Shown: piece by piece, positions 1 through 9,024 of the stretch
How positions within the stretch are numbered: position 1 is the stretch's first letter
Layout of the letters: every line of letters begins with the position of its first letter
Assembly: GCF_015326965.1 (NCBI RefSeq)
Contig: NZ_CP017659.1
Span: 6,080,001 to 6,144,000 of the forward strand
DNA: 64,000 bases
Reading direction: 5' to 3'
Origin: Paenibacillus sp. JZ16
Lineage (GTDB): Bacteria; Bacillota; Bacilli; Paenibacillales; Paenibacillaceae
The notes under the pieces: model-generated
Databases searched by the model: none
Seen by the model: only the letters and a program-made list of their open reading frames with translations
What the model was told of the DNA's origin: nothing
Translations under genes and position numbers: made by a program

Positions 1-59
1 CCGCCTGGTGAAGGATTCATACCAATCGTGTAGAGCGTATGGTCTGGCAAAATAGACAT
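1..59 (-). CDS. Start of a divergent gene cut by the window edge
   Basis: An ATG read leftward at 59 is preceded by AAGGGGG at 67-73, a 7-base spacing, and the frame stays open to the window edge. It encodes MSILPDHTLYTIGMNPSPG, which is too short to assign to a family. It is divergent from the alpha-galactosidase gene, a position where a sugar-responsive AraC or LacI regulator is often found; that role is inference only. Confidence 0.45.
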   Translation of the reverse strand, partial: MSILPDHTLYTIGMNPSPG

Positions 60-205
60 GCGCTATCCCCCTTAAACGTGTGCGAGATCAATCGATATCG
101 TGGATGTTGAGTTAGGGTTAGCTTACCTAATGAAACAACAAATGTCCATATCGCTCTTGTTTTGCTCCATATTCAAAAAAGACCGATTATCATATAGTTA
201 GTCTT

Positions 206-220
206 GTGAAAGCGTATTAA
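206..220 (+). promoter_or_regulatory. cre-like site upstream of the GH4 alpha-galactosidase
   Basis: The TGAAAGCG core matches the first half of the catabolite-responsive element consensus WTGNAANCGNWNNCW, but the outer W and the distal C do not match. It lies about 30 bases upstream of the start codon. It is a weak site alone, and is listed because better versions precede the other carbohydrate genes in the window. Confidence 0.35.
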
Positions 221-249
221 TTCATGGAGTTTAGGGAGGGAATTAATTG

Positions 250-1548
250 ATGTCTAAGATTACATTTATCGGAGCAGGAAGTACCGTATTTGCCAAGAAT
301 GTCCTGGGGGATTGCATGCAGACCCCGGCCTTGCAGGGATTTGAACTAGCTTTGTATGATATTGACCCGATCCGTTTGAAAGATTCGGAGAACATGCTGA
401 ATAATATAAAGAAGACCAGCGGCAGCACCTGTGTCGTCAAATCATACAGTGACCGCAAGGAAGCTCTTCGCGGAGCAAAATATGTCATCAATGCTATCCA
501 GGTCGGAGGATACGATCCGTGTACGATTACGGACTTTGAAATTCCGAAGAAGTATGGACTCAGACAGACGATTGCGGATACTGTGGGAATCGGCGGGATT
601 TTCCGTAATCTCCGCACCATCCCGGTCATGCTGGATTTTGCGGCCGATATGCGGGAAGTTTGTCCACAGGCGCTGTTCTTGAACTATACGAACCCGATGG
701 CGGTGCTGACCAATGCGATGAACACGCTGGGCGGCGTGCAAACGGTAGGTCTGTGCCACAGCGTACAGGCTTGCATTCCGCATCTGTTCGATAATCTGGG
801 GATGGACAAGGAAGGCGTGCAGGCCAAAATCGCCGGCATTAACCATATGGCATGGCTGCTTGAGGTAACGAAGGATGGCGTGGACCTGTATCCGGAAATT
901 AAGAAGCGCGCGGCCGAGAAGCAGAAGGAGAAGCATCATGATATGGTTCGTCTCGAGATGATGCTGAACTTCGGTTACTACATTACGGAGTCGTCCGAGC
1001 ATAACGCCGAGTACCATCCATATTTCATTAAGCGTAACTATCCGGAGCTAATTGAGCGCTTCAATATCCCGCTGGATGAATATCCACGTCGCTGTGTGAA
1101 CCAAATCGAGGGATGGAAGGCGATGCGCGAGGATTTGGTCAACAACCAGGATCTGAAGCACAACCGCTCCCATGAATATGCTTCTTACATTTTGGAAGCA
1201 GTCGAGACTAATGTTCCGTTCAAAATCGGCGGTAATGTGATGAACACGGGACTGATCACGAACCTTCCGAAGGAAGCTTGCGTTGAGGTTCCGTGTCTGG
1301 TCGATGCCAGCGGCGTAACCCCGACCTATGTCGGCGATCTGCCTCCGCAATGTGCCGCGCTGAACCGCACCAATATCAATACCCAGCTGCTGACGCTGGA
1401 AGCGGCCGCAACCGGCAAGAAGGAGCATATCTATCATGCGGCGATGCTCGACCCGCATACGGCTGCCGAGCTGTCCATCGATAATATCAAGAGCCTTTGC
1501 GACGACCTGATTGAGGCGCATGGAGACTGGCTCCCTAAATACCAATAA
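250..1548 (+). CDS. melA: GH4 alpha-galactosidase (MelA type)
   Basis: Family 4 glycoside hydrolase of 432 residues, predicted to hydrolyse alpha-galactosides such as melibiose in the cytoplasm using NAD+ and Mn2+ with a transient-oxidation mechanism. The N-terminal GAGSTVF segment is the dinucleotide-binding turn. Metal-binding residues are Cys169 in GLCHSVQ and His199 in GINHMAW, and NYTNPM is the family Asn motif. CHSV after the active-site Cys is the alpha-galactosidase signature within GH4 (family knowledge). ATG at 250 was chosen over the adjacent TTG at 247 because AGGGAGGG at 233-240 is well spaced. It stands alone before a terminator, with a transporter and a second GH4 enzyme further along. 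Length is normal. Confidence 0.88.
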   Translation: MSKITFIGAGSTVFAKNVLGDCMQTPALQGFELALYDIDPIRLKDSENMLNNIKKTSGSTCVVKSYSDRKEALRGAKYVINAIQVGGYDPCTITDFEIPKKYGLRQTIADTVGIGGIFRNLRTIPVMLDFAADMREVCPQALFLNYTNPMAVLTNAMNTLGGVQTVGLCHSVQACIPHLFDNLGMDKEGVQAKIAGINHMAWLLEVTKDGVDLYPEIKKRAAEKQKEKHHDMVRLEMMLNFGYYITESSEHNAEYHPYFIKRNYPELIERFNIPLDEYPRRCVNQIEGWKAMREDLVNNQDLKHNRSHEYASYILEAVETNVPFKIGGNVMNTGLITNLPKEACVEVPCLVDASGVTPTYVGDLPPQCAALNRTNINTQLLTLEAAATGKKEHIYHAAMLDPHTAAELSIDNIKSLCDDLIEAHGDWLPKYQ

Positions 1549-1616
1549 GGCTGATACCACTTTAAGCAAAAACAACAGAAATTTTGCAGCAAAAGAAATA
1601 TTATTACTGGATCCAT

Positions 1617-1658
1617 AAAAGAGAGACGCTCTAGTAACTACAGCGGCGTCTCTCTTTA
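1617..1658. terminator. Bidirectional terminator between convergent genes
   Basis: AAAGAGAGACGC pairs with GCGTCTCTCTTT around a loop of about 16 bases. The stem has A/T tracts on both sides and sits between the convergent alpha-galactosidase and kinase genes, so it can serve both. Confidence 0.8.
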
Positions 1659-1691
1659 TCGTTAACGGGTTGTGTGCGGAAATTACCTATG

Positions 1692-2945
1692 CTATGGATT
1701 TATATTGGCGTGCGGGAGCGTGATAAGAAACACCGTTCCTGATCGTGGCGAGCTCCGAACCGAGACACTTCCATTCATGGCACGGATGGCTTGATAGGAG
1801 AAGGTGAGTCCAAGTCCGGTGCCGCTCATTTTAGTGGAATAGTAGATTGAACCGAGACGGCTCAATTGCTCGGGCGTCATGCCGATCCCGTTATCCTTGA
1901 TTTCGATGGACACCTGCTCTGCTTCTTCATAGATGGTGATGTGGACCGTGCCTCTGTCAACGTCTTTGCTGGCCTCAATCGCATTCTTAATAAAGTTGAC
2001 CAACAGCTGCTTGAGCTCCGCCGGACTGCCTAAAATGTAAATGGGGAGCTGAGGGTAATCAGCGCTGAGGGTCACGTTGCTCATATTAGCGTATGAAATC
2101 ATGAGCTCGACGACAGACTTGATCTGGGCCGAGAGCTCGATTCTTTGCTGATACGGCAAGTGTGGTTTGCTGATCGAGAGATATTCGGACAAGATTTGCT
2201 CGGTCCGGCGAATTTCCTCCATGCTGATTTCCAGAAAACGTTCGGTTTTTTCCTGAGGGAACGTACCGCTCTTAATCAACTGCAGGAACCCAAGCACGGT
2301 GGTCAGCGGATTGCGGACCTCATGGGCAAGGGATGCGGCGACATGATTGACGGCTTCGGCTTTCTCATTCTGGATATACCGCAGATAAAGCTCTTTGTCG
2401 GATACGGATTTGTTAAACAGGGTTACGAGAAGCCATATTCCGAGCGAATTATGTACAGGCATGGCTAAAATATTAAAAAGAAAGTAATTCATGATGTAGT
2501 CGGGTTTGGTTATATAGAGTAGCAGCAGCGGGAGGACAGAGAAGCTGATGCCCGCTATAAAAACGATCCAAAATTTGTGTTTGGTTCGATGGTACATGAA
2601 CGACAATAGAACGGACAGCGGGAACGTAAAGATCAAGATAATAATGGCATCGATCATGCCGGATCCGCCAATGTACAACCTGTAGATTAGAAATTCCACG
2701 AGCAGGATTGCCCCAGTTAGGAACCCTCCGAACAGCATGCCGAAAAACATAATGACATACCGCACGTCAAAGATCAGCCCGCTTTGAACGGACGAAGCAA
2801 AGGTCATGGACAGCAGCATGCACAGCGAACAAATGACAATGATGAAATTACGGGAATAGTTGACTGTCAGTTTTCTGTAATAGATGTTGTATGCGACAAA
2901 AGGCATCAATGCAAACAACAACTGCAGCAAAACATCTTTAATCAC
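1692..2945 (-). CDS. Membrane sensor histidine kinase, KinB-like
   Basis: Orphan sensor kinase of about 417 residues. The N-terminal half is hydrophobic with roughly six membrane segments, resembling the 5TM LytS/YHK class seen in KinB. The HisKA H-box is ASLAHEVRNPL, followed by HATPase boxes LVNFIKNAIEAS (N), DNGIGM (G1) and GTGLGLTFSY (G2). The frame opens at a TTG at 3056 without a usable ribosome binding site. I favour GTG at 2945, whose peptide start (IKDVLLQLLFALMP) fits a KinB-like beginning, with AAAGGGG 14 bases upstream; the start is uncertain. No response regulator is adjacent, so phosphate flow to a Spo0F-type phosphorelay is plausible (inference). It is divergent from the transporter operon. 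Confidence 0.82.
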   Translation of the reverse strand: MIKDVLLQLLFALMPFVAYNIYYRKLTVNYSRNFIIVICSLCMLLSMTFASSVQSGLIFDVRYVIMFFGMLFGGFLTGAILLVEFLIYRLYIGGSGMIDAIIILIFTFPLSVLLSFMYHRTKHKFWIVFIAGISFSVLPLLLLYITKPDYIMNYFLFNILAMPVHNSLGIWLLVTLFNKSVSDKELYLRYIQNEKAEAVNHVAASLAHEVRNPLTTVLGFLQLIKSGTFPQEKTERFLEISMEEIRRTEQILSEYLSISKPHLPYQQRIELSAQIKSVVELMISYANMSNVTLSADYPQLPIYILGSPAELKQLLVNFIKNAIEASKDVDRGTVHITIYEEAEQVSIEIKDNGIGMTPEQLSRLGSIYYSTKMSGTGLGLTFSYQAIRAMNGSVSVRSSPRSGTVFLITLPHANINP

Positions 2946-3101
2946 AGGCAGTAGGCCCACCCCTTTGAAAAGTATCGAATCGTCCGCTAGATTACCTTGT
3001 CCATTCAAGTTCGACGTCAATTGGAAAAATCCTTGAGGCTTGAATAAAAATAACAAAATTTATTCGTACTCAGATGGAGTGAAGGAACATATAAATCCAT
3101 C

Positions 3102-3116
3102 AAGAAAGCGCTTGCA
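3102..3116 (+). promoter_or_regulatory. cre-like site upstream of the peptide-type ABC operon
   Basis: AAGAAAGCGCTTGCA matches WTGNAANCGNWNNCW with one mismatch (A for T at position 2) and contains the typical GCGC centre. It lies about 70 bases before the binding-protein start, suggesting CcpA repression of the transporter and hence a sugar substrate. Confidence 0.55.
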
Positions 3117-3187
3117 GATAACATATGTTTGTCCCGGAAACTCAGCACTTAAGTGAGAACACATTTCCATGAATGGAGGGTTCACAA

Positions 3188-5008
3188 GTGAAGCTGAAGA
3201 CCGTTCTGAGACCCATGTTCATTCTTTTGTTGGCCGCGTCTTTTTTTGCTGCCGGATGCCAGAGTGTAACGCCGCCGACCGCATCAGATCCGCCGCCGCC
3301 CAAAGAAGAGGTAAACACACCCGGAGGCAGCGATGAGCCGGCACCGCAGGGCGATGCGAAAGCGACGCCGAGAAATGAAACGTTATACGTGAATGGTTTG
3401 CAATGGGGGGCACCTACGAATTTTAACTTGCTCAGCGGAAACCCGGCGTTTCCGATTAACTACGGAAACTCCAGAGAACTCGTCTATGAAACCTTGTTCA
3501 TGGTCAATCAGCTGACAGGCGAGCTGGAGCCGCTGCTGGGTACCAAATATGAATGGACCGACGATCTGACCCTGAAGATCGAATTGAACAAGGATGCCAA
3601 ATGGAGCGACGGCAAGCCGTTCACCTCCGATGATGTCGTCTATACTTACCAGCTCGGCAAAAAATATGACATTAACTGGAGCAGCTTCTGGACCTACATC
3701 GAGGACGTAACGGCAGACGGGCCGCAAACGGTGAACATCAAGCTGAATAAAGACAATCCGAACAAATTGACGGTGCTCGACAGCATCGAGATCATGCCGA
3801 TGCTGCCTAAACATGTATGGGAAGAGGTCGAGAAGAAAGCCAATAACGACCTTGCCACCATTCGTAAAGAAGTCAACGAGGACCCGATCGGAACGGGACC
3901 TTACAAAATGTATTTTTATAATGATCAGAAGATCACGATCGTACGGGACGATAACTATTGGGGGCAGGCACTCTTTGGCAAGCTGCCGGCTCCCAAATAT
4001 ATCACCCATGTCATCTATAAAGACAATGCAGCGGGTGACCTGGCATTCAAAAGCGGTCAAGTAGACGTATCGCAGCAGTTTATTCCGCAGGTATGGAAAA
4101 TGTGGGAGGGCGGGGCTCCGGTTAAAACCTATATCAAAGACGCTCCCTATTATGTGCCCGGCTCCATGCCATCGATCTTCTTCAACATGACGAAGGAAGG
4201 ACTCAACAATGCGGATGTCAGAAAAGCGATCGCAATGGCGATTGATTACGGCAAAATTTCGGAGCTGGCCATCAGCGGCTACTCGGCCCCAATGGAGCCG
4301 TCGTTGACGCTGAATACGGAGGCCGAAGCAAAATATGTAGACCAGGCGGCTATCAAACCGCTCCAATGGACAACGGATGTGGATGCGGCCAATGCGCTGC
4401 TCGATTCCATCGGCGCCGCGAAGGGGAAAGACGGCATCCGCGTCCTGAACGGAACCCGCCTCGGCCCGTTTGAAATCGAGTGTCCATACGGCTGGTCGGA
4501 TTGGAATGCGGCGCTTGAGATTGTTGCCCAGAATGCGAAGGCAATCGGTATCGAGATTCGCACCAAATTCCCGGAAGCGCCGGTATGGACCAATGATCTA
4601 CAGACAGGCAAGTTCGATATCATCATGAATACGCCTGCCGGCGGGGTCAGCCCAAGCCAGCCGTGGAACCGCGCCATGACCATCATGTACTCCAAGGGCG
4701 TTGCGCCAATGGGCGAGATGGCATTCTACAACTGGGGCCGGTATAAGAACGAGCAAGCCGATACCATCATCGAGAAGATTCCAACCATTACGGACGAAGC
4801 TGAATTGAAAGCGCTCTACACTGAATTGACCCAAATCTGGTTAAAGGATATCCCATCGATTCCGCTCATGTATCGTCCTTGGGTATTCGATACGGTCAAT
4901 GAATCCGTATGGAAGGGCTTCCCGACGGAAGGGGACGGCAGCAACATACCGCCTCAAATTTCGATGGATGGAGCCGGTATCAAATCGCTGTATCAGATTC
5001 ATAACTGA
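3188..5008 (+). CDS. Peptide-type ABC transporter substrate-binding lipoprotein
   Basis: Solute-binding protein (SBP_bac_5 family) of 606 residues, anchored outside the membrane. A signal segment is followed by lipobox FAAGC and a Pro/Glu-rich linker, then the family fold with TLKIELNKDAKWSDGKPF, the conserved substrate-entry region. GTG at 3188 was preferred to ATG at 3173 because GGAGGG at 3176-3181 fits only the GTG. It is the first gene of a five-gene operon with two permeases and two ATPases. The family binds di/oligopeptides, nickel or oligosaccharides. Here the flanking GH4 glycosidases and a cre-like site favour an alpha-linked oligosaccharide, comparable to the Agp alpha-galactoside system of Sinorhizobium (inference). 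Confidence 0.88.
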   Translation: MKLKTVLRPMFILLLAASFFAAGCQSVTPPTASDPPPPKEEVNTPGGSDEPAPQGDAKATPRNETLYVNGLQWGAPTNFNLLSGNPAFPINYGNSRELVYETLFMVNQLTGELEPLLGTKYEWTDDLTLKIELNKDAKWSDGKPFTSDDVVYTYQLGKKYDINWSSFWTYIEDVTADGPQTVNIKLNKDNPNKLTVLDSIEIMPMLPKHVWEEVEKKANNDLATIRKEVNEDPIGTGPYKMYFYNDQKITIVRDDNYWGQALFGKLPAPKYITHVIYKDNAAGDLAFKSGQVDVSQQFIPQVWKMWEGGAPVKTYIKDAPYYVPGSMPSIFFNMTKEGLNNADVRKAIAMAIDYGKISELAISGYSAPMEPSLTLNTEAEAKYVDQAAIKPLQWTTDVDAANALLDSIGAAKGKDGIRVLNGTRLGPFEIECPYGWSDWNAALEIVAQNAKAIGIEIRTKFPEAPVWTNDLQTGKFDIIMNTPAGGVSPSQPWNRAMTIMYSKGVAPMGEMAFYNWGRYKNEQADTIIEKIPTITDEAELKALYTELTQIWLKDIPSIPLMYRPWVFDTVNESVWKGFPTEGDGSNIPPQISMDGAGIKSLYQIHN

Positions 5009-5050
5009 TGGATATAACTCATTGAACCAAGACCTATATTGGCGGATTTG

Positions 5051-5090
5051 CACCCCTGATACAGGTCTCTTTTCCACCAATTTCAGGGTG
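5051..5090 (+). other. Inverted repeat between binding-protein and permease genes
   Basis: CACCCCTGAT pairs with TTTCAGGGTG, with one bulge, across about 20 bases in the only sizeable gap of the operon. No U-tract follows. Such a hairpin could protect the 3' end of the binding-protein message and raise its level over the permeases; function is inferred. Confidence 0.35.
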
Positions 5091-5111
5091 TGATCCATGG
5101 GGGTGAGCTGC

Positions 5112-6122
5112 TTGAGCGTTTACGGAAAATATATCGTCAAGAAGTTCTTCTGGTACTTTCTGACGCTGGTGATTGCGGTCACGCTGAATTTCCTGCTGCC
5201 CCGGATGATTGAAGGGAATCCGGTGAGCATGATTGTGTCTGAGATGACGCAGGGGATGACCGACAGCGATACGATCAAACGGGTCTATGAGACGTTTCTC
5301 GTCGAGTTTGGAATCGACAAGCCTTTATGGGAGCAGTTCTTCATCTATCTGAAAAATTTGGCGACAGGCAATCTGGGCACTTCATTCGGCCTATATCCAA
5401 AACCGGTAACGGAGATTCTGGCCTCGGCGGTTCCATGGACGATCGGGCTTCAGCTTCCGGCCATTCTGGTTGGCTGGCTGATCGGGAACGTGCTGGGCGC
5501 CGTTGCGGCTTACCGCAAAGGTGTATTCGATAAAGTGATATTCCCGGTGGCCTTGTTTGTGAATTCCATTCCTTTCTTTACCCTAGCCATTATTATGCTG
5601 TATGTATTCGCCCTGTCCCTGAACTGGTTTCCGCTGCACGGGGGCTACGATTACCAGATGGTGCCGTCACTCAGCTTTGAATTCTTCGCTTCCGTACTTC
5701 GGCATCATACGCTTCCATTTCTATCGATCGTGCTGGTTACGATTGGCGGCCAAGCCATTGGCATGCGGGAGATGTCCATCTATGAGCTGAATTCGGATTA
5801 TGTACTGTACAGCAAACTTCTCGGGATACGGGACTCCAAGATCGCGAGGTATGTATTCCGAAATGCGATGCTGCCCCAGATCACGGGATTGGCGTTATCC
5901 ATCGGTACGATGGTGGGCGGTTCGCTGATCTGTGAAATCGTATTCAGTTATCCGGGAATCGGAACCTGGATGTTCACGGCGATCCGTCAGCTGGATTATC
6001 CGTTAATTTCGGGCTGCACCCTCTTGATCGCCCTGGCCGTGCTGCTGGCCAACTTTACGATTGACCTAATCTACGGCTGGATCGATCCAAGAATCAAGGC
6101 CGCTCAGATGGAGGATCAATAA
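5112..6122 (+). CDS. Peptide-type ABC transporter permease (DppB/OppB family)
   Basis: Inner-membrane permease of about 336 residues with six membrane spans and the BPD_transp_1 domain. The EAA-type loop lies near [20 protein letters not shown], where it contacts an ATPase subunit. TTG at 5112 sits 5 bases after GGGGTGA and gives the typical start [17 protein letters not shown] at 5097 with AGGGTG upstream is an alternative adding five residues. It works with the next permease to form the channel. Confidence 0.88.
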   Translation: MSVYGKYIVKKFFWYFLTLVIAVTLNFLLPRMIEGNPVSMIVSEMTQGMTDSDTIKRVYETFLVEFGIDKPLWEQFFIYLKNLATGNLGTSFGLYPKPVTEILASAVPWTIGLQLPAILVGWLIGNVLGAVAAYRKGVFDKVIFPVALFVNSIPFFTLAIIMLYVFALSLNWFPLHGGYDYQMVPSLSFEFFASVLRHHTLPFLSIVLVTIGGQAIGMREMSIYELNSDYVLYSKLLGIRDSKIARYVFRNAMLPQITGLALSIGTMVGGSLICEIVFSYPGIGTWMFTAIRQLDYPLISGCTLLIALAVLLANFTIDLIYGWIDPRIKAAQMEDQ

Positions 6123-6123
6123 A

Positions 6124-6960
6124 ATGAACAGTTCCTTTCGCATATTGATCAAATCGCCAAAGTTTATGTTCGGAGCCTGCATGCTGCTGGCTATGATCGG
6201 GATGGTGCTGATCTATCCGCTCTTTAACCGCAACGATCCGCTGGAGATGATCGCCCTGGCGTACCAGCCGCCGGATTCGAAGCTGCTGCTGGGGTCGGAT
6301 AACTTCGGCAGGGATTTATTCCTGGAATTGATCTATGGCATTCGGACCTCCCTGCAGGTTGGGCTGATTGCCGGCGTATTTGCTACAGTGATTGGTCTTG
6401 TGATCGGTTTAGCCTCAGGTTATATCGGAGGCATGATTGACAATCTGCTGACCGCCATCACCAACATTTTCATCGTGATACCTTCCTTTGTCATCCTCAT
6501 TCTGATCTCGGTCAGCATCGATTCGCGCAGCTCGTTTGTTACGGCGGTTATCATTGGCATTACCAGCTGGCCCTGGACGGCCAGGGCCGTACGTGCGCAG
6601 ACATCCTCGCTGCGAAACCGGGATCACGTAAATATCGCGAAAATATCCGGGTACAGCACGCCGCGCATTATCATCTCGGAGATATTGCCGTACATCGCTT
6701 CCTATGTTGTCATGGCGTTTGTGCTGCAGACGGCATCAGGTATTCTGTCCGAGGCTTCCATCTCGATGCTGGGGCTGGGACCGTACAACACGATTTCCCT
6801 TGGCATCATCATGAACTGGGCGCTCGTATTTGAAGCACCGGTTGCCGGTGCTTGGTGGGCCTTCATCCCGGCGGCGATCTCCATCGCCATCATCACCTTC
6901 TCCTTGTACATGATGAACACCGGCATGGATGAGATATTCAATCCGAAGATTAGGAGCTGA
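6124..6960 (+). CDS. Peptide-type ABC transporter permease (DppC/OppC family)
   Basis: Second channel subunit, 278 residues, starting 1 base after the previous stop with GGAGG upstream, so tightly coupled. It has an N-terminal membrane anchor, the [12 protein letters not shown] segment typical of DppC-type proteins just before the transport domain, and five further hydrophobic spans. The ATPase-contact loop is around [15 protein letters not shown]. Length is normal. Confidence 0.88.
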   Translation: MNSSFRILIKSPKFMFGACMLLAMIGMVLIYPLFNRNDPLEMIALAYQPPDSKLLLGSDNFGRDLFLELIYGIRTSLQVGLIAGVFATVIGLVIGLASGYIGGMIDNLLTAITNIFIVIPSFVILILISVSIDSRSSFVTAVIIGITSWPWTARAVRAQTSSLRNRDHVNIAKISGYSTPRIIISEILPYIASYVVMAFVLQTASGILSEASISMLGLGPYNTISLGIIMNWALVFEAPVAGAWWAFIPAAISIAIITFSLYMMNTGMDEIFNPKIRS

Positions 6961-7979
6961 TGGGTGTTGTGAGCACAAATATACTGGAAGTGAACGAATT
7001 GAAGACCTATTACCGTACCCGGTTGAAGGAGCATGTCTATGCCGTAGACGGGGTGAGCTTCTCGCTCGAAAAGGGGAAGACGCTTGGCATTGCCGGTGAA
7101 TCTGGCTGCGGCAAATCGACCCTTGCGCTCAGCCTGATGGGTTTCTATTTTCCACCGCTGCATTATGGCAGCGGCTCGATTGTCGTAAACGGCACGGATA
7201 TCATGAAGCTTGGCAAGGAACAGCTCCGTTCCCAGGTGTCGGGAAGAGAGATATCGTATATCCCGCAAGCAGCTATGAATGCCCTGAATCCTACGCTCAA
7301 AATCATTCATTTCGTCGAGGATATTATGAAGGAGCATCGCCCTGAGCTGAACAAGAAGCAGGTGTGGGATATGGCGGCGGAACGGTTCGAAACCTTGAAT
7401 TTGTCAACCAAGGTGTTGAACTCCTATCCGAACGAGCTGTCAGGCGGCATGAAGCAGCGGACGGTGATCGCTATTTCCACCATTCTGAACCCCAAAGTGC
7501 TGATTGCGGACGAACCGACCTCGGCGCTGGACGTAACCTCGCAGAAAGCGGTGATCAAGCTGCTGAAAAGTCTGCTGGATCGGGGCTATATTCAGTCTCT
7601 GGTATTTATCACCCACGAGCTGCCGCTGCTTTATCACGTAACGGATGACATCATCGTCATGTATGCAGGGGAGATCGTGGAGCGCGGAACCGCAGAGCAA
7701 ATGATTTTTGACCCGATCCATCCTTATACGAAAAAGCTGATGGGTTCCATCATTGTGCCGGAGGAAGGCATGAAAGGCCACAAACTGGCCGCTATCCCGG
7801 GCACCCCGCCTAATCTGAAAAACGTACCGGAGGGCTGCCGGTTTGCAGATCGCTGTTCCTATGTGCAAGATGCCTGCCGTAAGGGAAAGATAACGAGCCG
7901 GACCGTGGAGGATCGCATGTATCGCTGCATCGTGGAACCGGGTGTGCTTAAGGAGTGGTATGCAAATGAAGAGGAATGA
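6960..7979 (+). CDS. ABC transporter ATPase (DppD/OppD family)
   Basis: ATP-hydrolysing subunit of 339 residues. Walker A is GESGCGKST, signature LSGGMKQR, Walker [13 protein letters not shown], switch His in FITHEL. The C-terminal oligopeptide/dipeptide domain has a four-Cys cluster ([14 protein letters not shown] and a later Cys) typical of the iron-sulfur-like motif in OppD/DppD. The start shares one base with the preceding stop, and AGGAGC is 5 bases before ATG. It pairs with the next ATPase as a heterodimer. Confidence 0.9.
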   Translation: MGVVSTNILEVNELKTYYRTRLKEHVYAVDGVSFSLEKGKTLGIAGESGCGKSTLALSLMGFYFPPLHYGSGSIVVNGTDIMKLGKEQLRSQVSGREISYIPQAAMNALNPTLKIIHFVEDIMKEHRPELNKKQVWDMAAERFETLNLSTKVLNSYPNELSGGMKQRTVIAISTILNPKVLIADEPTSALDVTSQKAVIKLLKSLLDRGYIQSLVFITHELPLLYHVTDDIIVMYAGEIVERGTAEQMIFDPIHPYTKKLMGSIIVPEEGMKGHKLAAIPGTPPNLKNVPEGCRFADRCSYVQDACRKGKITSRTVEDRMYRCIVEPGVLKEWYANEEE

Positions 7980-8766
7980 TGTCCTGATTCGGGGAGAGCA
8001 TCTCACCAAGGTGTTCGGTTACGGTAAGCAGAAGACCACCGCCGTGGAGGATGTCAGCTTTACCTTTCATGAAGGCGAAATCATATCGATTGTCGGCGAG
8101 AGCGGAAGCGGCAAAACGACACTGGCGAAAATGATCATGGGCCTGCTGAAGGAGAGCAGCGGTACGATAGAGTATATGGGCAAGCCAAGGCAGCTGAAGC
8201 GGCACAGAGATCGCAAGCGCTATTGGAAAAATATCCAGGCGATCTTTCAGGACCCGTTCTCTTCGTTCAATCTCTTCTATAAAGTCGAGAAGCTGCTGCT
8301 CGATTGCATCAAGCTGCAGGGGGATAAACTGACGAAGGAGGAGCAATTCCGCAAAATGAAGGAAGCGTGCTCCTTCGTCAATCTGAAATTCGAGGAGCTG
8401 CACAATAAATACCCGTTCGAACTGTCCGGCGGACAAATGCAGCGCCTGATGATCGCCCGGATTTTCATGCTCCATCCGAAGCTGCTGATTGCGGATGAAC
8501 CGACCTCCATGGTCGATGCATGCTCGCGGTCCACGATACTGGATATGCTCTTGAAGCTGCGAGATGAGAATAACATGACGATTATTTTCATTACCCATGA
8601 CGTAGGGCTTGCTTATTATGTAAGCGATACGCTGTATATTATGGAACAAGGGAAAGTCGTGGAGCGGGGACCAGCGGAAGAGGTTATCTTGAATCCGCAG
8701 CATCCTTATACCCAGCAGTTGATTTCCGATGTGCCCAAGATTCACTCCGAGTGGGATTTGGCATGA
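7960..8766 (+). CDS. ABC transporter ATPase (DppF/OppF family)
   Basis: Second ATPase, about 268 residues. Walker [10 protein letters not shown], signature LSGGQMQR, Walker [13 protein letters not shown] (Met-Val in place of the common Ala-Leu), and FITHDV switch. It lacks most of the C-terminal oligopeptide extension, as short DppF proteins do. AAGGAG at 7949-7954 supports ATG at 7960; the gene therefore overlaps the previous one by 20 bases. It is the last gene of the operon, ahead of a terminator. Confidence 0.88.
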   Translation: MQMKRNDVLIRGEHLTKVFGYGKQKTTAVEDVSFTFHEGEIISIVGESGSGKTTLAKMIMGLLKESSGTIEYMGKPRQLKRHRDRKRYWKNIQAIFQDPFSSFNLFYKVEKLLLDCIKLQGDKLTKEEQFRKMKEACSFVNLKFEELHNKYPFELSGGQMQRLMIARIFMLHPKLLIADEPTSMVDACSRSTILDMLLKLRDENNMTIIFITHDVGLAYYVSDTLYIMEQGKVVERGPAEEVILNPQHPYTQQLISDVPKIHSEWDLA

Positions 8767-8790
8767 GCGGCGTGGACAAATCTCATGAGA

Positions 8791-8823
8791 AAAGCTCGAA
8801 GCGTAAACGCCGCTTCGGGCTTT
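8791..8823 (+). terminator. Intrinsic terminator of the ABC operon
   Basis: AAAGCTCGAAGCG pairs with CGCTTCGGGCTTT and is followed by a T-rich tract, directly after the last ATPase gene. Confidence 0.8.
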
Positions 8824-9024
8824 ATTTTACTTTCCGTTTATTGCGCGGATATGACACTTTGAATCGTTACGTAAAATTTCTCTATTCTTGATCTTCGCAT
8901 TTGTGAAGGATTTGCCGATAAATGATATGGCTGCCATTTGATTCATTCCGCAGCTCGCATTCGGTATACCGCAAGGCATCTGACATGACTGCGTGTATGC
9001 TTCATAAGGAGATCATCAAACATC

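Noticed and set aside
3383..4366. Long open frame on the minus strand opposite the binding-protein gene
   Set aside because: It is antisense to a clear lipoprotein gene, has no ribosome site and matches no family; long antisense frames are common at this base composition.
7948..8745. 265-codon minus-strand frame opposite the DppF-type ATPase
   Set aside because: The plus strand encodes all ABC motifs in order; the antisense frame is a shadow.
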